Assembly: GCA_900539675.1 (NCBI GenBank)
Contig: UQDJ01000044.1
Coordinates: 1-13,319 of the forward strand
Direction: 5' to 3'
Length of the DNA: 13,319 nucleotides
From: an uncultured Coriobacteriaceae bacterium
Lineage (GTDB): Bacteria > Actinomycetota > Coriobacteriia > Coriobacteriales > Eggerthellaceae
Shown here: positions 1 to 5,324 of the stretch, piece by piece
Layout of the letters: every line of letters begins with the position of its first letter
Position numbering within the stretch: the first letter of the stretch is position 1
The notes under the pieces: generated by a model
Seen by the model: only the letters and a program-made list of their open reading frames with translations
Databases searched by the model: none
Told to the model about the DNA's origin: nothing
Program-made: the position numbers and the translations under genes

Positions 1-716
1 GCATGGCAGCGCCGCATCCTATGAACCATCTGCTTTTGGGCGATGTTGGCACTGGCAAAACCATGGTTGCCGCTTTTGCGCTGGCGGCCTGTGCTGATAC
101 GGGTACTCAGGCTATGATGATGGGTCCCACTGAGGTATTGGCCGCACAATATGCCACATCGCTTGGGGACATGTTGAGTTCAATTGGCATTTCATGGGGG
201 CTTTTGACCGGTGCTACTTCTTCGTCACAGCGTGAAACCCTGTTGGCCGATTTTGCTTCCGGTGCAATTCAGGTACTTTTTGGGACACATGCGCTCTTTG
301 AGCCTGACGTGCAGCCGCAGCGCTGTTCTTTGGTGTGCATTGATGAACAGCAGCGCTTTGGCGTTGAACAGCGTGAAGCGCTGGTGGCTAAAGCGCCGGG
401 TGCCGATGTGCTTTCTATGACCGCAACGCCAATTCCGCGTTCATTGGCCCTGGCGCTCTACGGTGGCCTTACCCTGTCGTACTTGCATAAAGCGCCCGCA
501 AATCAGGGTGGGCGTACGACCAAGGTGTGTCACTTTAGCGAAGAGGGTATTGCCTATGATGCTCTGCGAGAAACGCTTGCACGGGGGGAACAGGCATACG
601 TCATTTGTCCTTTAATTGGGTCAAATTTGGGTACTATTTCCAATCCTGACGACAAAGATTCAGACCTCTTTACACGCAGTGATGCGACGCTCCACTCGGG
701 CGTTCAGACGGCTTAG
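1..716 (+). CDS. recG: ATP-dependent DNA helicase RecG, 5'-truncated first part (frame broken)
   Basis: This is the central part of RecG, the superfamily 2 helicase that reverses stalled replication forks and branch-migrates Holliday junctions. The N-terminal wedge domain lies outside the window. The first ATG in view (base 3) is an internal Met, because the protein is already at the segment just before Walker A. Visible motifs, numbered from that Met, are Walker A GDVGTGKT (about 13-20), the DEQQ form of the DEAD box in CIDEQQRFGVEQ (about 113-124), and motif III with MTATPIPRSLAL (about 139-150). The RecG frame continues through AYVICPLIG and then enters a hydrophilic stretch that ends at TAG 714-716. 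The rest of the helicase follows in another frame. The family assignment is very secure. Whether the break is real or a sequence error cannot be decided here. Confidence 0.9.
   Translation, partial: MAAPHPMNHLLLGDVGTGKTMVAAFALAACADTGTQAMMMGPTEVLAAQYATSLGDMLSSIGISWGLLTGATSSSQRETLLADFASGAIQVLFGTHALFEPDVQPQRCSLVCIDEQQRFGVEQREALVAKAPGADVLSMTATPIPRSLALALYGGLTLSYLHKAPANQGGRTTKVCHFSEEGIAYDALRETLARGEQAYVICPLIGSNLGTISNPDDKDSDLFTRSDATLHSGVQTA
683..716 (+). other. Frame break inside recG (one base short)
   Basis: The upstream RecG frame is open to the TAG at 714-716, and the downstream RecG frame is open from 683, just after a TGA at 680-682. The two frames therefore overlap only at 683-713, and the shift must fall there. 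Restoring the frame needs one extra base or two fewer. One extra G in the GGG run at 698-700 would join the halves as SDATLHSG-RSDGLDDM, removing the TAG and matching the hydrophilic character on both sides. No slippery heptamer of the X-XXY-YYZ type is visible in the overlap, so an indel or a base-calling error is more likely than programmed frameshifting. Confidence 0.75.
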
Positions 717-721
717 ATGAT

Positions 722-1447
722 ATGAGTGCAAACCCGGACGGTTCCGATGATATGAAGACACGTTCGGACGAGTCAGCTGGCCTAGGTGGGGAAGGATATC
801 CATCCATAGAATATGCCGTTGTGGAATGGGGGCTTGAGCACGATGAAGCGGGGGCAACGCTGTCTGCCGCAAAGACTCATGCCGAAGTATTGCAAAACCA
901 GGTGGTACCTCAAGCACGGGTAGGGCTGCTTCACGGCAGGATGAAGGCTTCAGAAAAAGCCCAGGTGATGGAAGATTTCAGAGCTGGCAAAATAGATGTT
1001 TTGGTTTCTACCACTGTCATTGAGGTGGGTGTTGATGTGCCCAATGCCACGCTTATGATCATTGAGGATGCCGATCGCTTTGGTTTAGCGCAACTCCATC
1101 AGTTGCGTGGCCGCGTGGGACGTGGCTCTAAACCAGGCCAGGTGTTCTTGGTGTCGCGTTCTAAATCACCTCAGGCGCTCGAACGTTTACGCATGATGGA
1201 GCAAACTGAAGATGGCTTTGAACTTTCTGAAAAAGATTTGGCGATGCGCCGTGAGGGCGATATATTTGGTGATCGTCAGCACGGGGCATCTCCGTTGGCA
1301 CTGGTTAATGTGGTGCGCGATAAAGCCATGATCGAAGCGGCGTATGCTGATGCTAAAGCATGTGTTGAAGGTAAACTGGTCAGCCCCGAAGAGCAATCAC
1401 TTGTAGAGCGCGAGCTTGCGTTACTAAAGAAAGCGAGGCAGGCGTGA
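722..1447 (+). CDS. recG: RecG helicase, C-terminal part (second helicase lobe)
   Basis: This encodes the second RecA-like lobe and the C-terminal region of RecG. The first 50 or so residues are an acidic, Ser/Asp-rich linker. RecG homology then resumes with motif IV GLLHGRMK, motif V TTVIEVGVDVPNATLMIIEDADRFG and motif VI LHQLRGRVGRG, followed by the conserved tail around EKDLAMRREGDIFGDRQHG. The open frame extends back to 683. The ATG at 722 lies five bases after the TAG that ends the upstream part, but no convincing Shine-Dalgarno precedes it, so independent translation would depend on reinitiation. The stop overlaps the GTG start of rsmD in GTGA. RecG identity is certain; its status as part of a disrupted gene, a two-piece protein or a sequence error is unresolved. 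Confidence 0.88.
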   Translation: MSANPDGSDDMKTRSDESAGLGGEGYPSIEYAVVEWGLEHDEAGATLSAAKTHAEVLQNQVVPQARVGLLHGRMKASEKAQVMEDFRAGKIDVLVSTTVIEVGVDVPNATLMIIEDADRFGLAQLHQLRGRVGRGSKPGQVFLVSRSKSPQALERLRMMEQTEDGFELSEKDLAMRREGDIFGDRQHGASPLALVNVVRDKAMIEAAYADAKACVEGKLVSPEEQSLVERELALLKKARQA

Positions 1448-2022
1448 GAATTATAGCCGGTGAATTTCGTGGCCATCCTTTGAAATCCCTGAAGGGTCTC
1501 GATACCCGTCCTACCACTGATCGCGTGCGCGAAGCGCTGATGAGTTCAGTGTTTAGTGCGCGTCATGGATTTGCTGGCGAACGAGTGTTAGACGCATTTG
1601 CAGGCTCTGGAGCTTTGGGGCTGGAATGTTTAAGCCGTGGAGCAGAATTTGCCCTGTTCTGTGAGCAGAACTATCAGGCTTTTCGCATCATCGAAGAAAA
1701 TATCAAGGCACTTAAGCTTGATTCTTCGCGTTATCGTATTCGCCGAGGCGATACGTTTACGTTGCCACAGGTGCATCTCGCACCGTTTGATCTGTTGTTT
1801 TTCGATCCGCCGTATGCCTTTGAAGCACAGACGGTGATCGATCTCATTGCGTCTCTTGACGCTGCTGGATTGGTGGTCGAAAACGCACTTTTGTACTACG
1901 AGTTTGCAAAAAAGGATAAGCAATCCGTGTTGGATGCATGCGTTGCGCTAGAATACAGCACAGTGTCTTGCAGGGATTATGGAGACACCTCAATCATTAC
2001 CCTTAGGAAGGAAACGAAATGA
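1444..2022 (+). CDS. rsmD: 16S rRNA (guanine966-N2)-methyltransferase RsmD
   Basis: This 192-residue protein has the standard RsmD length and architecture. It begins MRIIAGEFRGHPL, the typical family start, followed by the conserved TRPTTDRVREALMSS segment (about 21-35). The S-adenosylmethionine-binding loop is VLDAFAGSGALGLECLSRGA (about 48-67), and the catalytic amino-methyltransferase motif is DPPY (121-124). The family methylates N2 of G966 in 16S rRNA in the 30S head. The GTG start at 1444 overlaps the recG stop by four bases, and the TGA stop overlaps the coaD ATG by four bases. Translation of the three genes is therefore probably coupled. Nothing in the sequence looks damaged. Confidence 0.95.
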   Translation: MRIIAGEFRGHPLKSLKGLDTRPTTDRVREALMSSVFSARHGFAGERVLDAFAGSGALGLECLSRGAEFALFCEQNYQAFRIIEENIKALKLDSSRYRIRRGDTFTLPQVHLAPFDLLFFDPPYAFEAQTVIDLIASLDAAGLVVENALLYYEFAKKDKQSVLDACVALEYSTVSCRDYGDTSIITLRKETK

Positions 2023-2534
2023 AACGAGCGGTTGTTCCGGGAACATTTGATCCCATCACCGCGGGTCATGTTGATGTTATTAAGCGCGCGGCGCAGATTT
2101 TTGATAACGTCGTGGTAGCGGTAGCTAAATCCGCTAAGAAGCATCCCATTTTTGATCTGGAAACCCGTGTCCATCTTGCTGAAGAAGCAGTGGCCGATTT
2201 GAAAAATGTTTCGGTTGTAAGCTTCGAGGGTTTATTGGTCGATTGCGTCAAAGAACTTGATGCTCATGTTGTGGTGAAGGGCCTGCGCGCTATCACTGAC
2301 TTTGAGTATGAATTCCAGATGACTGCCATGAACTATGAGCTGAGCCATGATTTGGAAACATTCTTTATCATGTCACCTCCGAAGTTTATGTATTTGTCCT
2401 CTTCTATCATTCGTGAAACTGCTTCTATGGGTGGTAGCGTTACTGGCTTCGTGCCTCCCTGTGTAGAAAAAGCGCTCTATGAACACTTCGCGGATGCTCG
2501 CAAAGAGGCAGCCAATAAAAGAGTCGTGAATTAA
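2019..2534 (+). CDS. coaD: Phosphopantetheine adenylyltransferase CoaD
   Basis: CoaD transfers AMP from ATP to 4'-phosphopantetheine, giving dephospho-CoA, the penultimate step of coenzyme A synthesis in the cytoplasm. The 171-residue product starts MKRAVVPGTFDPITAGH; TAGH (14-17) is the T/HxGH nucleotidyltransferase signature. The conserved KGLRAITDFEYEFQM block lies at 88-102, and the second ATP-binding motif, normally ISSTxVR, appears as LSSSIIRE (126-133). Length is slightly above the usual 160 residues or so because of a short C-terminal extension. The ATG overlaps the rsmD stop, and AGGAAGG at 2005-2011 provides a Shine-Dalgarno. The rsmD-coaD pairing is a widespread arrangement. It is the last gene of this tightly packed unit. 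Confidence 0.96.
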   Translation: MKRAVVPGTFDPITAGHVDVIKRAAQIFDNVVVAVAKSAKKHPIFDLETRVHLAEEAVADLKNVSVVSFEGLLVDCVKELDAHVVVKGLRAITDFEYEFQMTAMNYELSHDLETFFIMSPPKFMYLSSSIIRETASMGGSVTGFVPPCVEKALYEHFADARKEAANKRVVN

Positions 2535-2567
2535 TTTCGCTCCAGCACACAAGAAAGTTCACTGGTA

Positions 2568-2603
2568 AAAAGGCGACAAGTATGTGACCTTTTCATTTTC
2601 TTC
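2568..2603 (+). terminator. Possible weak terminator after coaD
   Basis: AAAAGG at 2568-2573 can pair with CCTTTT at 2588-2593. A small internal mismatch and an ACA/TGT extension lie inside, and the 3' side runs into a pyrimidine-rich, T-rich stretch (CATTTTCTTC). It is about 35 bases past the coaD stop, a sensible place for the end of the recG-rsmD-coaD transcript. The stem is AT-rich and imperfect, so this is only a candidate. Confidence 0.3.
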
Positions 2604-2637
2604 AAGTATTGGTATCTTTCAGTTTTCTGTGCACTCG

Positions 2638-2658
2638 AATAGGGTCACTGACCCTATT
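2638..2658. promoter_or_regulatory. Perfect 21-bp palindrome, possible operator or hairpin
   Basis: AATAGGGTCA (2638-2647) and TGACCCTATT (2649-2658) are exact reverse complements around a single C. As DNA this is an operator-like dyad. As RNA it forms a nine-base-pair stem with a three-base loop. The following sequence GTGTGTCTTTCTG is not a clean T-tract, so it is not a standard intrinsic terminator. It overlaps a possible -35 region for the downstream gene, which favours a regulatory role. The regulator is unknown. Confidence 0.5.
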
Positions 2659-2678
2659 GTGTGTCTTTCTGATACACT
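2648..2678 (+). promoter_or_regulatory. Candidate promoter for the SepIVA-like gene
   Basis: TACACT at 2673-2678 preceded by TGA gives an extended -10-like element. CTGACC at 2648-2653 is a partial -35 match with a long 19-base spacer, and TTGTGT at 2657-2662 is an alternative hexamer that does not pair well with it. The location, in the only sizeable gap between coaD and the next gene and overlapping the 21-bp palindrome, is the main support. The match to consensus is poor. Confidence 0.25.
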
Positions 2679-2755
2679 CTAAGGTTAGTAAATAAGGCAT
2701 TGTACCTTTATGCGATTGCGTTTAAGGCGGCGGTGCTTTTTCCTGCACGACTTTC

Positions 2756-2763
2756 GGAAAGGG
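2756..2763 (+). promoter_or_regulatory. Ribosome binding site fixing the start of the SepIVA-like gene
   Basis: GGAAAGGG sits five bases before the ATG at 2769. A longer reading is possible from a TTG at 2700, but that TTG has no comparable purine stretch, and the extra N-terminal residues do not resemble the family. The ATG at 2769 is therefore preferred. Confidence 0.6.
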
Positions 2764-2768
2764 TTTTT

Positions 2769-3242
2769 ATGGACGAAACAGGAGTATTGAATCTGATTGA
2801 AGAGCTTTCGGTACTCATCGAAGATTCAAAGCCGGTTTTTGGTAAGAACACCATGAGGCAGGTTGATGCGCAAGCTGCTTTTGAAATTCTTGATGAGATT
2901 CGCGACACGTTTCCGAGCGAATTTGCTCAGGCGCGTCAGGTTATTCGTGAACGCCAAGCTTTGCTGGATGAAGCAGAAGCACAGGCAAGCCGTCTTATTG
3001 AGGATGCACGCAGCCAGGCTATCACCATCGCTAGCGAGCAGGAAATTGTACGTATCTCTCAGCAGCAGGCCGATGCTATTTTGGCAGAAGCCCGTGAACT
3101 GGAACGCGAGACGCGTGCTGGTGCTGAAGATTTTGCTGATGAAGTATTCAGCCATGTGGAGCAGAGCTTAGATACGGCATTGAATTCCGTTCGCCGTTGC
3201 CGCGATCGTCTGAACGCTAACTCCATCAATTCGGGTCGTTAA
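2769..3242 (+). CDS. SepIVA-like / DivIVA-family coiled-coil protein
   Basis: This predicts a 157-residue, strongly helical and charged protein with no membrane segment or enzyme motif. Residues 35-65 (AQAAFEILDEIRDTFPSEFAQARQVIRERQALL) and the C-terminal part around GAEDFADEVFSHVEQSLDTALNSVRRCRDRL (118-148) resemble, from memory, the mycobacterial septation factor SepIVA (Rv2927c). Between them is an Ala/Glu-rich coiled coil with repeats of the ASRLIEDARSQA type, shorter than in mycobacteria. Synteny agrees: in mycobacteria SepIVA lies directly beside a DUF177 gene and rnc, and here DUF177 follows 14 bases later. A role in septum or envelope growth is inference from this kinship. Automated pipelines may call it an ATP synthase B-like protein because of the coiled coil, which I think would be misleading. 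Confidence 0.7.
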   Translation: MDETGVLNLIEELSVLIEDSKPVFGKNTMRQVDAQAAFEILDEIRDTFPSEFAQARQVIRERQALLDEAEAQASRLIEDARSQAITIASEQEIVRISQQQADAILAEARELERETRAGAEDFADEVFSHVEQSLDTALNSVRRCRDRLNANSINSGR

Positions 3243-3256
3243 AAATCAGGCCTCAT

Positions 3257-3808
3257 ATGAACATTCCTCGCATCACCATTCCCGATGAACTGTTTGCTCC
3301 TGCGGAAAGCGCTACGTTTTCCGGGGAATACGATTTGCCTTCGCTAACGCTGGGCTCTGATACGTATACTTTCGACCACCCGCTTACGTGGACGGTGACG
3401 GTGAGCAACACGGGCGGCACGTTTTTGGTAACTGGCGTTGTTGCAGGAGACGCCACCACCACTTGCGTGCGTTGCTTAGATCCGGCGCACTACAACCTTG
3501 AAGGGGAAGTAGAGGGCTACTTTGTTATTCCTGGAACGGATGTGGAACTGACCGAAGAAGAGCAGGATGAATGTGAAGAATTAAGCGAAGATCACATCAT
3601 CGATCTATCTGCCTTGTTGCAGGCCGCTCTTTCGCTTGAGTTGCCCACCACACCTCTGTGTGATGATGACTGCAAGGGTTTGTGTGCGGGCTGTGGTGCA
3701 AACCTTAACTATGAGGAGTGCACGTGCAACAAGACAAATGATGAAGAGGATGAATTTTCCCAGAATCCATTTGCCGTTCTGCGTAACATTTCATTCGACA
3801 AAGAGTAG
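3257..3808 (+). CDS. DUF177 / YceD family protein, zinc-ribbon type
   Basis: This 183-residue acidic protein is of the DUF177 (YceD) family, which is almost always encoded next to rpmF and is linked in bacteria and plastids to 23S rRNA or large-subunit biogenesis. Cysteines stand out: CVRC at 70-73, then C135, C139, and GLCAGCGANLNYEECTC with C143, C146, C155 and C157. The latter arrangement is the C-terminal metal-binding signature seen in many members. The middle contains a long acidic run (about 97-112), and a second acidic cluster lies near 161-166. The start at 3257 has only a weak AGG eight bases upstream, and the gap to the preceding gene is 14 bases, so translation may be coupled. The molecular function is not firmly established. 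Confidence 0.88.
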   Translation: MNIPRITIPDELFAPAESATFSGEYDLPSLTLGSDTYTFDHPLTWTVTVSNTGGTFLVTGVVAGDATTTCVRCLDPAHYNLEGEVEGYFVIPGTDVELTEEEQDECEELSEDHIIDLSALLQAALSLELPTTPLCDDDCKGLCAGCGANLNYEECTCNKTNDEEDEFSQNPFAVLRNISFDKE

Positions 3809-3901
3809 TGGATACGTGGGGTCTGCAGCGCCTTTGTAAGACAAAAAGACCGTATTGTGTGTCCCAGACATAGAAATTTCTGGATCCTGAGCAAATTTCT
3901 C

Positions 3902-3929
3902 TTGATATCTGCGATGGCCTTGCTAAAAT
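3902..3929 (+). promoter_or_regulatory. Sigma-70-type promoter for rpmF
   Basis: TTGATA (3902-3907) and TAAAAT (3924-3929) are separated by 16 bases, and the -10 element is preceded by TGC, an extended -10 feature. The expected start of transcription is about 3936, giving a leader of roughly 54 bases before rpmF. This is the best promoter match that I can see in the window. The 180-base gap it sits in also has a short CCAGA/TCTGG dyad (3864-3883) of unclear meaning. Confidence 0.6.
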
Positions 3930-3989
3930 TGGTCTTCGCGTGATTGCAATATTTCAGGTTTAAGCCTGCATCATAGAAGGAGATTAATC

Positions 3990-4169
3990 ATGGCAGTGCC
4001 AAAGCGTAAAACCGGTCGTGCTCGTACTCATGCACGTAGGAGTGAAAACGATAAGATCGCTTCACCTTCTCGTTCCGTATGCCCTCAGTGCGGCGAAACT
4101 AAGCTTCCTCATCGCGTATGCCCGAACTGTGGCTACTATCGCGATCGCGAGGTTATTCAGACCGCTTAA
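3990..4169 (+). CDS. rpmF: 50S ribosomal protein L32 (bL32)
   Basis: A 59-residue basic protein beginning MAVPKRKTGRARTHARRS, the standard bL32 N-terminus, followed by a zinc-ribbon CPQC (31-34) and CPNC (44-47). The protein is the zinc-dependent (C+) form of L32, with all four cysteines present. It sits on the large subunit near the peptidyl transferase region. AAGGAG at 3977-3982 lies seven bases before the ATG, an excellent Shine-Dalgarno. The DUF177-rpmF-plsX order is widely conserved. The gene has its own promoter upstream and a strong terminator downstream, so it probably also yields a short independent mRNA. Confidence 0.97.
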   Translation: MAVPKRKTGRARTHARRSENDKIASPSRSVCPQCGETKLPHRVCPNCGYYRDREVIQTA

Positions 4170-4195
4170 AGCACGCCTTGATTGGTGAAGTTTTC

Positions 4196-4223
4196 ATCCC
4201 CCGGCCGTGTCCGGGGGATTTTT
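4196..4223 (+). terminator. Intrinsic terminator after rpmF
   Basis: ATCCCCCGG (4196-4204) pairs perfectly with CCGGGGGAT (4211-4219) around a six-base loop CCGTGT, immediately followed by a run of five T at 4219-4223. This is a textbook GC-rich Rho-independent terminator, 26 bases after the rpmF stop. It lies 28 bases before plsX, so plsX depends either on read-through or on a promoter I cannot place. Confidence 0.85.
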
Positions 4224-4251
4224 GTATAGGCACCTTTAGTAGGGAGTTTTC

Positions 4252-5256
4252 ATGTCCGATAGGGTAGTAATTGCAGTAGATGTACTGGGTGGCGATTTTG
4301 GTCCTCAAATGACGCTTCCCGGTATCGAAATGGCTGTTATGGCCGACGAAAACTTGGAAGTCATTGCATGTGGTCCAGAAGACGTGGTAGTTCCTTTCGC
4401 TGACAAGGTGGCGCGTGTACACGCTCAAATCACCACCGAAGAAATAACGATGGAAGAACATCCTGCTAATGCGGTACGCAAAAAGAAGGACTCCAGCTTG
4501 GTAGTGGGTAACCGCTTGGTGAAAGAGGGTAAAGCCGATGGCTTTTTCTCTGCTGGTTCTACCGGTGCCTGTCTGGCTGCTGCCACGTTGGTGGTAGGGC
4601 GTATTAAAGGCGTTGCTCGTCCGGCTTTGTGCACGGTGCTCCCTTCGCCTACCAAGCCGGTGGTCATGTGTGACGTGGGAGCTAATGCTGACTGCAAGCC
4701 ACAATATTTGCTGCAGTTCGCTCAGATGGCTTTGCCGTATGCCAAATACGTTATTGGCATCAAAGATCCTAAGGTTGCCCTTTTAAACATTGGCGAAGAG
4801 GAGACAAAAGGCTCTAAGCTTGCTCAGGAAGCGCACGTATTGCTGCGCAAAAAAATGCCAGCTTTTGTGGGTAACACCGAAGGCCGTGATGTCTTGACGG
4901 GCGCTGTTGATGTTATTGTGACCGATGGCTTTACGGGCAATGTGTGCATGAAGACCATTGAAGGTGCTGCTTCGGTTTTGTTTGGTAGCTTGAAGAACGT
5001 CATGATGGAAGGCGCGTTGACAAAGTTGGGTGCCATGACGATGAAGAGCGGCCTTAAGGAGCTCAAGACCAAACTTTCGCCCGACACGTATGGTGGCGCT
5101 CCGATTTTAGGTGTTAAGGGTGCCTGTCTTGTAGGACATGGTTCTTCCAATGAAATCGCTATTAAAAATGGCATTTTGGTGGCAGCACGTACGGTTCGTT
5201 TGGATGTTTCGGGAATAATCGCTAAGACTATCTCGGCTCCTGAGGACGTCGATTAG
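4252..5256 (+). CDS. plsX: Phosphate acyltransferase PlsX
   Basis: PlsX converts acyl-ACP and phosphate to acyl-phosphate, the donor used by PlsY to start glycerophospholipid synthesis; it is a peripheral membrane-associated enzyme. The 334-residue length fits the family. Family landmarks are IAVDVLGGDFGPQ near the N-terminus (usual form AVDAMGGDxxP), the ADGFFSAGSTGA segment (95-106), DVGANADCKP (141-150), LLNIGEEETKG (178-187), a TDGFTGNVCMKTIEG block and the C-terminal GxxxGHGSS segment. AGGGAG at 4241-4246 is a good Shine-Dalgarno five bases before the ATG. The gene follows rpmF closely, as in most bacteria, but a strong terminator intervenes. No acpP gene follows before rnc, unlike the common plsX-fabD-fabG-acpP-rnc arrangement. 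Confidence 0.96.
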   Translation: MSDRVVIAVDVLGGDFGPQMTLPGIEMAVMADENLEVIACGPEDVVVPFADKVARVHAQITTEEITMEEHPANAVRKKKDSSLVVGNRLVKEGKADGFFSAGSTGACLAAATLVVGRIKGVARPALCTVLPSPTKPVVMCDVGANADCKPQYLLQFAQMALPYAKYVIGIKDPKVALLNIGEEETKGSKLAQEAHVLLRKKMPAFVGNTEGRDVLTGAVDVIVTDGFTGNVCMKTIEGAASVLFGSLKNVMMEGALTKLGAMTMKSGLKELKTKLSPDTYGGAPILGVKGACLVGHGSSNEIAIKNGILVAARTVRLDVSGIIAKTISAPEDVD

Positions 5257-5283
5257 AATACACACTTGTTAATTGGTCATAAC

Positions 5284-5300
5284 TGACGCATGGTGCGTCA
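5284..5300 (+). promoter_or_regulatory. Perfect hairpin in the rnc leader
   Basis: TGACGCA (5284-5290) and TGCGTCA (5294-5300) are exact reverse complements around TGG. No T-tract follows (AGAAAAGG), so this is not a terminator. It lies 24 bases before the rnc start. RNase III commonly controls its own mRNA by cutting a leader hairpin, but this stem is much shorter than a normal RNase III substrate, so that role is speculation; a DNA-binding site is equally possible. Confidence 0.35.
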
Positions 5301-5324
5301 AGAAAAGGCATTCGTATAAAACTC

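Noticed and set aside
583..588. Six-G run in recG as the place of the frame break
   Set aside because: RecG-like sequence continues in the same frame on both sides (LARGEQAYVICPLIG), so the shift must be further downstream.
683..713. Programmed -1 frameshift in recG
   Set aside because: No slippery heptamer and no obvious stimulating stem-loop is visible in the overlap of the two frames; an indel or sequence error is simpler.
2700..2768. Upstream TTG start extending the SepIVA-like protein by 23 residues
   Set aside because: The extension does not resemble the family, and a good ribosome binding site with ATG lies at 2756-2771.
4153..4704. 183-residue open frame on the minus strand across rpmF/plsX
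   Set aside because: It lies antisense to plsX and the terminator, has no recognisable domain and no ribosome binding site, and reflects codon usage of the real gene.
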